The position numbers were made by a program, and so were the translations under genes. This document shows positions 34,496 through 46,680 of a DNA stretch of 64,000 nt, one piece after another. Within the stretch, counting starts at the first letter, position 1, and each line of letters begins with the position of its first letter. The notes under the pieces are model-generated. The model was not told the origin of the DNA, did not search any database, and worked only from the letters and a program-made list of their open reading frames with translations. Source of the DNA: Epichloe hybrida (lineage: Eukaryota; Ascomycota; Sordariomycetes; Hypocreales; Clavicipitaceae); contig JAFEKR010000003.1 in NCBI GenBank assembly GCA_019022495.1, positions 2,976,001-3,040,000 on the forward strand, in the 5' to 3' direction.

Positions 34496-37009
34496 AGAAT
34501 ACATCTATTTTTATACAGGTTACTAGTAATAAGAGTGTACTCCGTACAGATCTTCAGGCATAAACATTCGCAGTAGGGCGGGTAGCCTGCAGGGAGTCTT
34601 CTCGTACCTGATTCATGTCAGGAGCATGGAGGCAGAGATAGTAGCTTGGCGACGGCTCTATGTAAGTCATCCGAGGGATCCGAGGATCCACTACGGATTA
34701 TATCTCTGCCCTCTCTGCCTCCATGCTCCTACATAATAACTTACCTAGCTAGTTATATTCCAGAGGCCTTTATCGCTGCTATTATCACTAGCTGCAGAAG
34801 CTATTATATCAATGCCTGTAGCATTAATTGTATTGCTTTAAAGACATTTAGCATCGAATTTATCAATTCGAACCCCCTAGAAGGTTACATGACGGCCCCA
34901 TGGCTTGATCATGATACACTCCCCCTGCGGCCCTGCCACAAGGTCAGTGACCGCGCAGGTACGCGAAAGTGTGATGTGGTAATTTGTACAGGGAAAATCA
35001 CTAGTATATTTATGATTGGCCTATTAACACGTAAGAAAATGTACGTCTAGTCCTCTTTTATCTAATTGGATATAGACCCTGGTTGACGTGACCTCACAAG
35101 CTGTAGCACGCATCACGCTCTGCCTGCCATGCGGGCGAGAAAGTCTGGGCCTTGCCTTAATGACGCCGACACCTTCCCTTTTTATCAGGTTGGATGTTTG
35201 GCAGGCGCCACTTCTATGTTGTAGACTCTACTAGTCCGTCCTCGCCATCTTCGATCCCCCCCTCTATGTAGAAGCGCGTTCTTCGCCATCTAACAATGTT
35301 GTGTCGACATATTAAACGTACATACACGTACTCCGTACGATACGGAGCGACCAGGCTTTGAAGCGGCGCGTATTATATTAATTAGATGTCACCCTCCGGC
35401 CCTACTTCGGTGATTTTTGAGACCGTTACCCGTACATAGATGTCGATCAGACTCTCTTCTGGTCTTGCATTGACGCAATGGTACTCCGTACGTTGTTAGA
35501 TTCGCAGATCCATGGGCACAGCTTAATACCCAATTGAGGCGGAGACACGGTTGCATTTTTACTATCTTAATCACATCCCCGACTGCACTGTTGATGATAA
35601 TTCTCGATACGGCTCTGGTAAGTTTGTAACCGGCTGCGTGACACGAAGATTTGACATGGAGCAGATAACATTTTAGACTGTGGCTGTCGCGGAGGAAAGG
35701 AGTAGTGATAGAAGGGCTAAACTCGGGAGCCATCATGTCTGTCCAGTGTCAGGTATTTGACTGTCCCACGCTGGCCGTCACTGAGAAAGTCGCTTTTGAT
35801 CAAGATGTCCATGCTTGCTGACGGTTGGCAATCACCAGAGCGCTGTTATTAGGCGAGATAATCATTCGCCCAGCAGCTTGCTCCCGATGAAAAGAAAGTT
35901 GATACTCAGACATGCGAACGTGGCAGGCAGACACAACCCCGCGTAAAACTGGACCTCCAAGGCGAAAGCTGCGCATACTATACGGAGTACGTTGACAACT
36001 TCTGCCATTGTTTGGTTGTTTGGTCCGGCAGCTGCATCATCAGTGCTGTGTACTCTCAATGGGGCCTACTTGGCAGACGGGGAATATGTACAGGCTTCTG
36101 CATGATGTCGTGGTTTGCCAGAATCTTAACAAACAGGCTCGAGTTTTGGCATCTCAAATAGAAATAATTCAGGGCAACTTCAATTTGACCTGCGAGTCAG
36201 GTGGATGCTCTCATTGTCATCTCTTGGTCATGCGGAAATAGTAGTCGTAGCCATTGACTGGAATCCATCGGCCTTTGGATCCGAGCTGGACCGTTGTCAA
36301 GCCTTGAAAACCACGCGGTCAAATTTTCAGCTGAAGGAACGGAGAGGATATCTACTCCGCAATCCGTACTCCGTACCCATACCCATACATACGTGCGTTG
36401 TTGTTTGTTGTGCGAGCATGCAGCAACGAATTGTGAATCATGCAGTAGCAATTCTTTTTACATATATTTCACTAGAAGAAGGACTTACAGCTTACTCGTA
36501 CTTTGAATATCAAGACCTTCCACTGATACGGAGTCAAGGAGGTAGTCAAGTCCTTGATCATAACAACCTCTATGAATCAAGATCCTCGTCAAGTCGAGAC
36601 CTTCGTGGCCTCTGAACTAATCGTGCCACGACCCACTTCTTTGGGTTATCGCGTGCCCTCTCTAACCACCTCCGACGATTACATAACAAAGCGCAACCTT
36701 CATGAGGAGTCGGGACCTCCCCGCAACCCTGGTCAAAAGGATCCACTTCATTCCACCTTAGGCTTAGTTACTGCTGCATGGTCAACGCCAAGGCCAGCGC
36801 GACCCGGGCTGATGCTCGGCGGGTTCTGGGTTACGGAAGTACTCACTCGGTTAGACTCGCCCCCAATTGTGCTGGGTCTGAAGTCTGAAGTCGAGGGGAA
36901 AAAAGTACCGAGATAAGGTTGGCTACAGTTTGAGATGTGCCGCGGCGTGAAGCGGTACTAAAAGAGTTGGTGGGATAATAAATGATGCTTGTGTTCTCAA
37001 GTACATGTA
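34496..37009. other. Non-transposon island inside the transposon block
   Basis: 2.5 kb of mixed base composition between the outer Copia and the Tc1/mariner element. Several open frames of 60-136 codons occur on both strands, but none has a family motif or paired splice signals. Five perfect copies of TACTCCGTA or its complement lie at 34538, 35329, 35482, 35981 and 36367. A short hairpin is at 34616-34733. It may be ancestral intergenic DNA. Confidence 0.55.
34616..34733. repeat. Short inverted repeat, possible small foldback remnant
   Basis: AGGAGCATGGAGGCAGAGA (34620-34638) is repeated perfectly in inverted form at 34712-34730. The outer end TGTCAGGAGC is identical to the first ten bases of the 427-bp palindrome at 25355. 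No target duplication was found. Confidence 0.6.
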
Positions 37010-37523
37010 CGGATGTCCAAGTCAAAAGTCGTGTCCCCTGCACGCTGCTGCCTAGAGTGGCCTAAGGCATTAAGGTAGTAGCCTAAGGCATATAAATAGT
37101 CTAGAATAACATAAGGAAAATTAAATAAGGTATCTCTACTATATAAACTACATATAAAAGTGACTTATCCTAGTTATTATTAGATTCTTCCTCTACATTA
37201 CTAGAATTTAAGGCATTAAGGTTATTAGGACTATTAGGACTATTAAGCTTATAAGGGTTAAAAACCTACTTTCTTTTATTATTATTAATAGTAGTAGCAT
37301 CTTTATCTTTAAACTTTAATTATAAAATAACCCTTTAAACCCTCTAACTATTAGCTTAACCTTTATAACCTTTATAATAGTTATTATCCCCTTCTAAGCG
37401 AATTATTTTCTTAATATAATAAGGAATCCTTTTAATCTAAGCCTATACCTATTTTTAAGGCATTTCTTCCTATGCTTTCTCCTAAGCTACTATGGCTTCT
37501 TTCTAATTCTTTAGGGCACCTTT

Positions 37524-37740
37524 TGCCAGGGCTTAGGCTTTGCCTAAGCATTGTTTGTATAGCAGTTAGAGAGGGGAGTGATAGAAGTAGTTAGGGTAAG
37601 GAAAGGAGGCTTATATAAGTAACTAAGGGGGTATAAGGGGCACTACTAGGGATAGCCTCTTACCTTTCCTCCTTTCTCCTTAAGTCTCTTAATACTATAT
37701 TAACGCCTTATTATAGTTACCTAAGGGCTAGTCTATAATA
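37524..37740 (+). repeat. 5' LTR of the Gypsy element
   Basis: 217 bp, matching 44508-44724. Its end CATAACA is mutated to TATAATA. Confidence 0.88.
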
Positions 37741-40700
37741 ATTAAGAGACTTCCTTTAGTCCTTTTTAATAACTACTAAAAGATATAATAAAAACACTAA
37801 TAAATACATTAATAAATATAGTAAACACACTCTAACTATAAGACTAACCTAGCTAGGGGATAATAACTCCCCTATCTAATACTATAGCATTACTAGTAGC
37901 TTAATAAGCTTAATTTAAGACACTTTAACTTATACTTAATAAGTAAATAGTAAAACTTATATACCTCTAATAATAAGTAGCTATAAGTATTATAAAACCC
38001 TTAACCTAATTACCTATTATAGCCTAGCTTAATACCCTAATAGTAAACCTTACTTTACCTCTTACCTTTAACTTAGTCTTAACTATACCTAGGGTAAAAT
38101 AAAAACCTATCCCTATAAGTAACCTATATAATAGTAATAAGGCCTTATTTACTATATAGAAGTTCCTAATAGAATATAAGCTATAGGTAAATAGGGACTT
38201 TATTAAAACTAATAAGAATAGGTAAATATTTATTTACTAGAACTTATTCTCTAAAGTCTAGTCCTAGGTAGCTACTTTCTTTAAATAAGGTAGTATTTAT
38301 AATTTTAACCTAGCTAAATTCCTAGAATACCTTAGGTCTATATTCTCTAATTTATATAAGTAAGAGATAGCCCTTATAGAACTTAACTAGATAAAATAAG
38401 GCCTAGGGGAGCTATTTTCTATGTTCTTTATTTACTTTATAGAGAAGCTCTTATTAGTAAGAGGGGATTATTAGGGGGATAATATAAAGCTAGTAAAGCT
38501 TTAATAAGCGCTTAATAAGTATTTAAGAGAAATTAGTATAAGCTAGGGTATTAGCTAGAGTATATAGCATATAGCTATTATATAGTATTATAAGATTATA
38601 GTTAATATTAAGGCCCTTACTATAGAGAATAAGTACTAGTTTTAATATAAACTATAGCTAGCTAAACCTATACCTTAGACTAATTATAAGGGTAATATAC
38701 TAATAACTAAGGTATATATAGTAAGGACTTAATTAGGAAAATAGAATAAGCTAGTTAAAAAAGAGAAAGGTCTAAAGCTAGCTATAAATATATAATAGGC
38801 TAAATAGGTATTAGAAGTAAAGTTAGCTAAATACTATTAAGAGAAATACTACCTATAATATAAATCTAAGAATTACTATATTTAGGAGTATACCTTTCTC
38901 TTGCCCTATCCCCTATAGGTTAGTATTAACTTATATAGAGTAAATAAGGAAAGCGTAAATAAGGAGGTAAATATTTCCCTTATAGAAAATAAGTAGCTCT
39001 TAAGTAAAGTCTTATATAGGGGTAAGGAGGCTAACTATATACTATAATATAAGATAACTATTTAAGCTATATAAAGTTAAAGTAAGATATAGTATAATAT
39101 ATAGACTAACTACTATTCTTAATTCCTATACTCTTTAATATATATTATTATATTAATATCTAGATTAATTATAGTTATAATTATTATAGTGCTATAAGTA
39201 AGTTAGTAGTAAAATAGTTTAGCCTAAAGCTTATATAGTTACTAAAGAGAAAGTATATCTAGACTATAGTAAAAATAGAAAAGAGAGAAAAGAGAGTATA
39301 GGAGAATACCTCCTTAATTACCTATATAGTACACACTAGAATAGATATTAATAGCTAGGAGTTATTAGTGTATTTATATATTATCCTAGGCCTTATATAA
39401 GATATTATACTTAGGATGCTATAGCTAGAATATTATAATATAGTTATTTACATAGTAAAATAGTAATTAGTTATTAAAGTAATAGAGAGCTTATATATCT
39501 CTAAAGCCTTTATACATAAGGTAAAGACTCTAGTATAGGGGATTATTAGGTCCTTATATACTATAGAAGTGCACTAGGTATACTAGAGAAGGGACACTTT
39601 TATAATATTTATTACTATAAGCCTTAGGGAGATAATAATAGTACTATAGATTATAGTGCCTAAGATAAAACCTAATAGCTTAGATATATTAATATTACCT
39701 AAGGAGTTAGCTAACTTTATAGACCTTTTTAATAAGGCTAGAGCTAATAGCTTACCTCCTTATTAGGGGTCCCTTAATTACTATATATACTTATATAAGA
39801 ATTAGGATAAGTCTAAACTAATGCTCCCTTAGGGACTACTATATAATATACTAAGGAACTAGCTTCTAGAGGTTAAACACTAGATTATAAACTTAATAGA
39901 TAAGGGTTAGATCTATACTAGCTTATTATTAGCTATAGCTCTAGTCCTCCTTATTAAAAAGGCTAATAGGGGTTAGCGTTTTTATATAAACTACTACGCT
40001 CTTAATAAGATAATAGCATAGGATTACTATTCTCTCCTATTAATTAAGGAGATACTCTATTCCTTATCCTAGGCACACTAGTTTATAAAGGTAAATATTT
40101 ATATAGCGTTTTATAAGTTATAGATTACTAAGGGCTAGGAGCACCTAATAGCGTTTTAAACTAGGTTTAGACTATTTAAGTAGCTAGTTTACCCCTTTAG
40201 CCTAGCTAGCGCACTAGTAATATTCTAATATTATATTAATAAGTCCTTAGGGGATGTGTTAGGGGATTTTATTATAGTATACTTAGATAATATTTTAGTT
40301 TACTTAGGGGGATTAAGAAAAGACTATATAGCTAAGGTTTAGGTAATATTAGGCTACCTAAGGGCTATAGGGTTATACTTAGACCTTAATAAGTCTATAT
40401 TTATAGTAAAGGAGGTTTAATACCTAGGATATATTATTATAGCAGGATATTTTATTTATCTAGATCTAGTAAAGGTTATAGCTATTAGGGAATAGGTAGC
40501 CCTAATAAAACTTTAGGGGGTTTATAGCTTCCTAGGGTTTACTAACTTTTACTATAACTTTATTAGTAACTTTTTAGAAATAGTAGCACTGCTAATATAA
40601 TTAACTAAGAGAAATGTCCTTTTTTAATAGGGGCCTAAAGAAAATAATACCTTTAATAAGTTAAAAGATACCTTTATTACATACTTAATACTAGTATAAT

Positions 40701-43700
40701 AGGATCTAGATCTCCCTATAGTAGTAGAAGCTAATTATTTAAGAATAGCTATTAAAGAATACCTTTCCTAATAAGGCTAGGATAGCGTTATATACCTAGT
40801 TACCTACTACTTTACTAGCCTTATATCCTTATAAAAGAACTATATAATTTATAATAAGGAGTTATTAGCTATTATCTTATACCTTAAGGCATGGTTAGCT
40901 AAGCTATAAGGCATTTCTAGTCTGTTTATGATTTATATAAACTATAAGAACCTAGAGTACTTTATAACTCCCTAGTTAATATTAGAATAGTAAGCTTAAT
41001 AGGTAAACACACTTATGCTATTAATTTCCACCTCTAGTATAAACCTAGTATATAGGTATAGTAGCCTAATGCTCTTTCTTAGAGGGAGTAAGACTAGAAA
41101 GGGGTAACCTCTAAAATAAGATATATCCTATAACTTATTACTATTATATAACTCTTACTAATACTAGATAAATAGTAAGATAATAATAGTATAGTATTAC
41201 TACTAGCTAGTAAGGTTCTCTTTACTACTAAATACCTTTAGACCTTATAGGACTAGGCTATTATCTCTAACCCTATATATAGTATTTAGTTAAGGGCTAT
41301 CTAGGAAAGGGCCTAGAGGTTTTCTATTAAGGTACTTATAAGGGAGTAAGTAGTAGATTATTTTATAAGCACTTATAGGGTGCTTTAGTTTAGGGGCTAT
41401 ACCTAAGTCCTAGCTTAGGAGCCTCTTATAATAACCCTAATATAGTAATGCTATAATTTGCTAGTAGTAAGGCACCTAAGCTATAATATTATATTCTAAA
41501 TCTTATAATAGTAGTTTTACTAGGATAGGATATTATAAGATATTACTAGGTTTATTTATAACTATTACTACTATAGTAGTTATAAGAGCTATTAATATTA
41601 CTAGGGCTTACTAAAGCCTTTACCTATCCCTAACTAGTTCTAGTTATAGATCTCTATTAACTTTATAATAAACTTACTAGTACTATCCCTAGAAAAACCA
41701 TAATACCTAATAGTTATTATAGATTAACTCTTTAAATTTATTTAGCTTAAGATTATAACTTCTATAGGAGCTAAGGAATATATAAAGAGGTTTAAAATAG
41801 TTTAGTAATGGTTTAGGGGGTTTCCTTAATTAATTATTATAGATTATAGCTTAGATTAGTTAGGAAAGTTTTAGATAATATTATACTCCCTAGTTAGGAT
41901 TAATTAGTTACTTTTTATATTACACTACCTATAGACTAATAGTAATACTAAGTAAGTAAACTAAGAGGTATAGGTAATACTATATATTATAGTCTCCTTC
42001 TTATAGTTTAACTAGCTAGAATATCTAGTTACTTACTAGCTTATAATTAATAATAGGCTATCTTCTATAATAGGAGTTAGCCTAAATAAGCTACTATATA
42101 GCTATAATCTAAAGCTAGTCTAGTTACTGCTAAATATATTTACTTCTATAATAATACTAAAGGGGTAAGTAATGTGATTTCTTAAGTACCTCTAGGAGGG
42201 TACTTATCTAGTATAAGCTATAATAGCTTATATATAATAAAGGTAGTAAGACACTATATTTACTTTATATTAGCTAGTAAAATAGTTCTAGGTTAGAGAT
42301 AAGGTATAGCTTTTACTTAAAAATATTAAAACTAACTACCTCTTATAGAAACTTAATTAAGTAGTAGTAAAGTATATAGTTATAAAAGTCCTAATATTAC
42401 TTATAGTATAGCTTAATATTCTAAGAGGTATTTACCTAGTATTTTATGTAAACCTTATTAAATACACTATAAAGGACCCTTTCCTTAGTTAGAAGCTCTA
42501 AGACTTCTATCTAGGACTAGAATAAGTCCTAGTAAAGGGTAATAATAAACTTATTAAGGAATATTAGGTTAAGTAAATCCTAGTGGCTTAGAATGCCCTA
42601 GGCTAAGGGAAGAGATATAATATACTTATTAAGTAAGTAAGCTATATATAGCCTATATAAGAACTATTAGAGAATATAGTATAAATATAGGCCCTTAATA
42701 AGTTTAAGGTAAAATAGGGAGATATATAATATAATAATAAACTAAGTTAATTTTAGAAAACTTATTTACTTATAAAGACTCCTATATATATCTAAGATAC
42801 TAATATATTATAGTTTACTACTATTACTTAAAGGGAATAATTATTCTCTAAGTTATTATTTAAATTAATAGGAGAGTTTATATAGGTATATATTACCTTT
42901 ATTTAGAGTTAGTGCTTTACTAATATAGCTATAGTATATTTACCTAGTAAGGATTATAGTATAAAGAGTTATTTACTAGGGATATAACCTAGGTTTTAAA
43001 TAGTATAAGTAAGGTTAGTATATAAAGTGTATATAGGTAAAGGTATAACTAAAGCATAAGGGGGGGGATAGTAAGTAAGAATAGTAATCCTAGTAAGATA
43101 AGGAATATTATTTTTAGCTAGAGGTTAGCTAGCTCTAGGGTTTCTAAGGGCATGTTTAGGAGAAAAACTAGCTAACTTTAACTTAGAGGGGAGATAGGTA
43201 AGCTACTAGTAATAATAGGAAAGGGAGTTATTACCTAACTTAGTAATTTAATAATAGTATTAGTTCTTACTATAATAATAGGGGGTAAGTGCCTAGATAA
43301 GGGTAGTAAACTATTTATATATTTTTTTACATATAGTATTTAGGCTACTAATAACCTATTGGTTTTACTAGAATAAAATGCTAGTAACTTATTGTATAGA
43401 CTATACTATACTATATCTAGCTAAAGGGCTAGTGCTAATAAAGGGAATAATATTAAGGCTAGTTATATTTATTATAAGGGTATTTATAGCTAAAGACACC
43501 CTAAGAGCTAAGCATATAGGAGCTAGGTTAAATTATACCTAGCTAAGGAGAGTATTCTAGTAACTAATAAGATAGTAATATCTTTATAATAAAATAAGTA
43601 TTTTTTTCTTTATAGTTATAGTCTTAAGGACTCTAGGCTTAATAATATATATACCTACAGTAATTTTAGCCTTAAGATCCTTAAGGGCATGTTAAAGTTA

Positions 43701-44177
43701 TAGGTTAGTAAATAAAAGCCTAGTATACTATATATAGATAATATAATATTACTAATAAGGAGAATATAACTCCTTACTTTAGGGTAAATAATAGTTTAAG
43801 ACACTAGTGGTAAGAGCTTATTTAATATAAGGACTATAAGGACACTAGACTAATTTAGGTATAGTATACTATTTATTATTAGAGTTCCCCTCTATAAGGT
43901 ACTTACTAATAGAATAGGATATTAGTATAGTAAGAGTGGCTATAGGAGTAGCTACTAGAGCTATAGGAGTAAGAGTATTAGTTTAGTATTAAGGTATTTT
44001 AGTAAAGGAAATAATTATATAGAAAGAGAGAACTAATAGAATAATAAGAAAAGCATAATAGGATTATAATAATAAAGGGATAGTATTATATAGAAAGGAA
44101 AGTAAGATAAGTATAAGCTAAAGTAAGATATTTATAGTAAAAGTTATACCTATATTAGGTGTACTATAAATAGGTAG

Positions 44178-44309
44178 GGGTAAGGTAATTATTTATAATA
44201 AATAACCTATTAGTAAGGCAAATATATTATATATAATAGGTAAGGGTAAGGTAATTATTTATAATAAATAACCTATTAGTAAGGCAAATATATTACGTAT
44301 ACTATAAAA
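44178..44309 (+). repeat. 66-bp direct duplication in the Gypsy 3' non-coding region
   Basis: Two adjacent copies of a unit beginning GGGTAAGGTAATTATTTATA, starting at 44178 and 44244, nearly identical. Confidence 0.82.
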
Positions 44310-44507
44310 TAACACCTAGAAGTAAGGGGGTTACTATAATAGATAATAAGGTAGTAGGGTAAGTGCCTATTAGACGCTTTATAGATAGCTATTAGTAAGG
44401 GTAGTTTTTATTATAATAACTAAGGGTATATATAACATAGGTATTACGCACGTTACTAGGGGTTAATATAAAGAGGAGTTTGTTAATAATAGGTAAGTAA
44501 GGGTATA

Positions 44508-44724
44508 TATAAGGGCTTAGGCTTTACCTAAGTATTATTTATATAGTAGTTAGAGAGAGAAGTGGTAAAAGTAATTAGGGTAGGGAAAGGAGGCTTATAT
44601 AAGTAGCTAAGGGGGTATAAGGGGCACCACTAGGGATAGCCTCTTACCCTTTTTTCTTTCTTCTTAAGTCTCTTAATACTATATTAACGCCCTATCGCAG
44701 TCGCCTAGGGGCCAGTCCATAACA
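44508..44724 (+). repeat. 3' LTR of the Gypsy element
   Basis: 217 bp, ends GTCCATAACA, followed by the CCTTT duplication. It is less mutated than its partner at its 3' end. Confidence 0.88.
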
Positions 44725-46134
44725 CCTTTATAGGTTATCTTAACCTTTAAATACCACTAAGTAAGCTCTATTATGTTTAAATTAGGGGAATTCCCTAGCT
44801 ATAGTAGCTTCTTAACCCCCTAAGCATTATAGACTAACTATTAATAGCTATAAGCGTGTAGGGGGGCCTTATCTTCTTACACCACTATATTTAGCCTCTT
44901 TTTCTAATAATCCTTTATAAAGGGAAGTAGCTTCTTATTTAGAATTTCCTTCTAATATTAGTACTAGTTAATCCCTTTATCCCTTTTCTTCCCTTTTATC
45001 TCTTACTTAAGCTTCCTATTTTTCTTATTTTACTTTTACTATAGCTTTTAACTAGGCTTATTATAAAGCCCTAGCTAGTTAATTCCTAATATTAGAAGCT
45101 ACTATTTATAATAAGTAGCTTCTAGCTTCTTATTTAATTCTTTAATAACCTAATTAGCTTCCATCTTCTCTATAAGGGTCTCTAGCTTCTAATAGTAGTA
45201 AGGACCCTTCTAATCCTAGCTAAACACACCCTAGAATATAAATTCTATTAATCCCTTCTATTACTTATAAATATAAGTCTTTACTAAGTTCTCTATAGGT
45301 TATTACTATATATAATACTCTCCCTATTAATATAATAAAATAATTACTATTTTATTAGTTTAGATAATATTCTTCTAGTCCTTAAGGGTCTAGTGCTAAT
45401 AAGTTAGGTAAAATTCTAGCCTAGCTTTCTTTATCTAAGCTATTAGACTTACTTTTCTTATTAGCTTAGTCTTTAAAAACCCTAAATATTTTAAAGTCTA
45501 TAAGATAGTTAATATTAAAGCATAAGTTCCTTCTTAACTAAGCTTAGTAGCTAAATTAGTACTTATTCTTTCCCTTCTATAATAGTCTTTAGTAACCTTT
45601 TTAATAAGCCTAGATTATAGCTTAGGATTATTTACATAAGAAAGTCTTCTAGACTATTTAGTATTAACCACATACTTTATATTAATATAAAAGGGTTAAA
45701 TTATATAATTAAACCCTTATTTATAAGCTTAACTAAAGATTTAACCTATAGCCTTTAGACTAATCCCTAGATTTTAAGTAATCTTATAGTTTAGTAGCCC
45801 TTATGCTTTTATAAGTAATATATAGGCCCTATTAGCTATAGTTAAGGTTTAAGCTATTATATAATAAGCAAAGATAAAAGTAGCTAGGTAAGGGAAGTAG
45901 CTAGATAAGGCAAAAGCTAGCTAACTTTAGTAATAGTTATAGCACTAGTAGTAAAAGCAAGCAAAGAGAGGGGAACTAGAGAAGAGGTAAGCCTCTTATT
46001 TAATTTACCTAGTGAGACTACGACCTCACTAGCTAATTACATCCTTAACTAGGGTTGCGTGCAGGGGACACGACTTTTGACTTAGACATCCGTACGGAGT
46101 ATCATGCTAAATTTAGCTTTCTGCCGCTTATATA

Positions 46135-46311
46135 GCCTAATAATAATCGTACATATGATGAGCTTTTAAAAAAACACGAAACACTTCCTAGTACTCCGTA
46201 GGCTTCCAGAGATTCCGTTTCGCAAGCATACATAAAGGTAGCTTACTACGTCCGTAGTCCGTAGTATATTCCTCCTTATAGATCTAATCTAATTCGTACT
46301 AGACGGCCAAA
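46135..46311 (+). promoter_or_regulatory. Putative promoter of the secreted six-cysteine protein
   Basis: This stretch is shared with the upstream region of the broken paralogue (20077-20310, inverted). It holds TACTCCGTA (46192-46200), the block CTTCCAGAGATTCCGTTT, an ATAAAG element about 80 bases before the start, and TCCGTAGTCCGTAGTA. The Tc1/mariner element ends 43 bp upstream. Confidence 0.6.
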
Positions 46312-46680
46312 ATGAAGCTCTTCTTCCTCCTCTTCTTAATCCCAGCTATGGCCATGGCCGATGGTGATAGTGATGGCAGCGGCCCTGTTAACCCGCCAAC
46401 CTCCTTTAAGTACTGCATCCCCGGCGGAACTAAGAACAACGATGGCGGTTGCGCAGAAAATGGGCAACAAGCTTATTGCGTAAGATAATAATCCGTAGTG
46501 ACGCATATTATTCCTGTCCTTTTAGTAGTCTGAATACTAACTGCGCTCTAGTGTGCTGAAGAACAAAATACTCTTTTCCACCAGTCCACAAAGGTAACTG
46601 TTCAATCGAAGAACAAGAAGGGGGGTTCAAGGTGTTCAAAGGGTAGTGGACTAGTTTGGTGCGGGCCCAGTGGTCAGTGA
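46312..46680 (+). CDS. Small secreted cysteine-rich protein, effector candidate
   Basis: Two exons, 46312-46479 and 46552-46680, are separated by a 72-bp intron (gtaaga...tactaac...ctctag). They encode 98 residues. A signal peptide (MKLFFLLFLIPAMAMA, cleavage probably after Ala16) is followed by a short acidic/Gly linker and a mature part with six cysteines at 35, 47, 56, 57, 84 and 93, including an adjacent pair at the exon junction. The signal peptide, even cysteine number and size of about 80 mature residues are typical of secreted fungal effectors or antimicrobial-like proteins; I recognise no named family and the function is unknown. It is intact while its paralogue at 19700-20076 is broken. 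It sits at the edge of a RIP-mutated transposon block, a common location for effector genes. Each exon is too short to stand out alone, but the phase-0 splice and the paralogue's identical intron position support the model. Confidence 0.85.

Larger units (their letters stand above)
37524..44724 (+). mobile_element. Complete Gypsy (Ty3) retrotransposon inside the transposase gene
   Basis: The two 217-bp LTRs (37524-37740 and 44508-44724) start TGCCAGGGC and end CATAACA. The target duplication CCTTT (37519-37523 and 44725-44729) is perfect. The plus strand carries Gag-like sequence (about 38050-39050), protease region (about 39200-39650), reverse transcriptase (about 40000-40560, with FKTRFRLFKWLVYPF-like and YLDNILVY), RNase H (about 40600-41100) and integrase (about 41250-42350), all with frequent TAA/TAG. 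About 1.4 kb without coding signs lies between a G8 tract at 43061-43069 and the 3' LTR. The reverse transcriptase-before-integrase order identifies Ty3/Gypsy. Confidence 0.9.
37010..46092 (-). mobile_element. Tc1/mariner-type DNA transposon, decayed, split by a Gypsy element
   Basis: It shares its terminal inverted repeats (CGGATGTCCAAGTC...) with the MITE at 20464 and is flanked by TA (37008-37009 and 46093-46094). Without the 7.2-kb insertion it is about 1.88 kb, the normal size. The minus strand right of the insertion (about 45830 down to 44730) reads as a DDE_3-type transposase with many stops: traces of an IWTDE-like stretch, a FWGCF-like stretch, EDKAP and LGNSPNLNIIE. The C-terminus continues left of the insertion at about 37520-37400. 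The right TA duplication is the start of a TACGGAGTA motif. Confidence 0.85.

Noticed and set aside
34646..35050. 134-codon open frame beside the outer Copia
   Set aside because: It starts inside the small hairpin, runs through AT-rich DNA and shows no domain or homologue that I know.
36554..36916. 120-codon open frame
   Set aside because: No motif, no start context, no splice partners; ordinary composition but nothing to support a gene.
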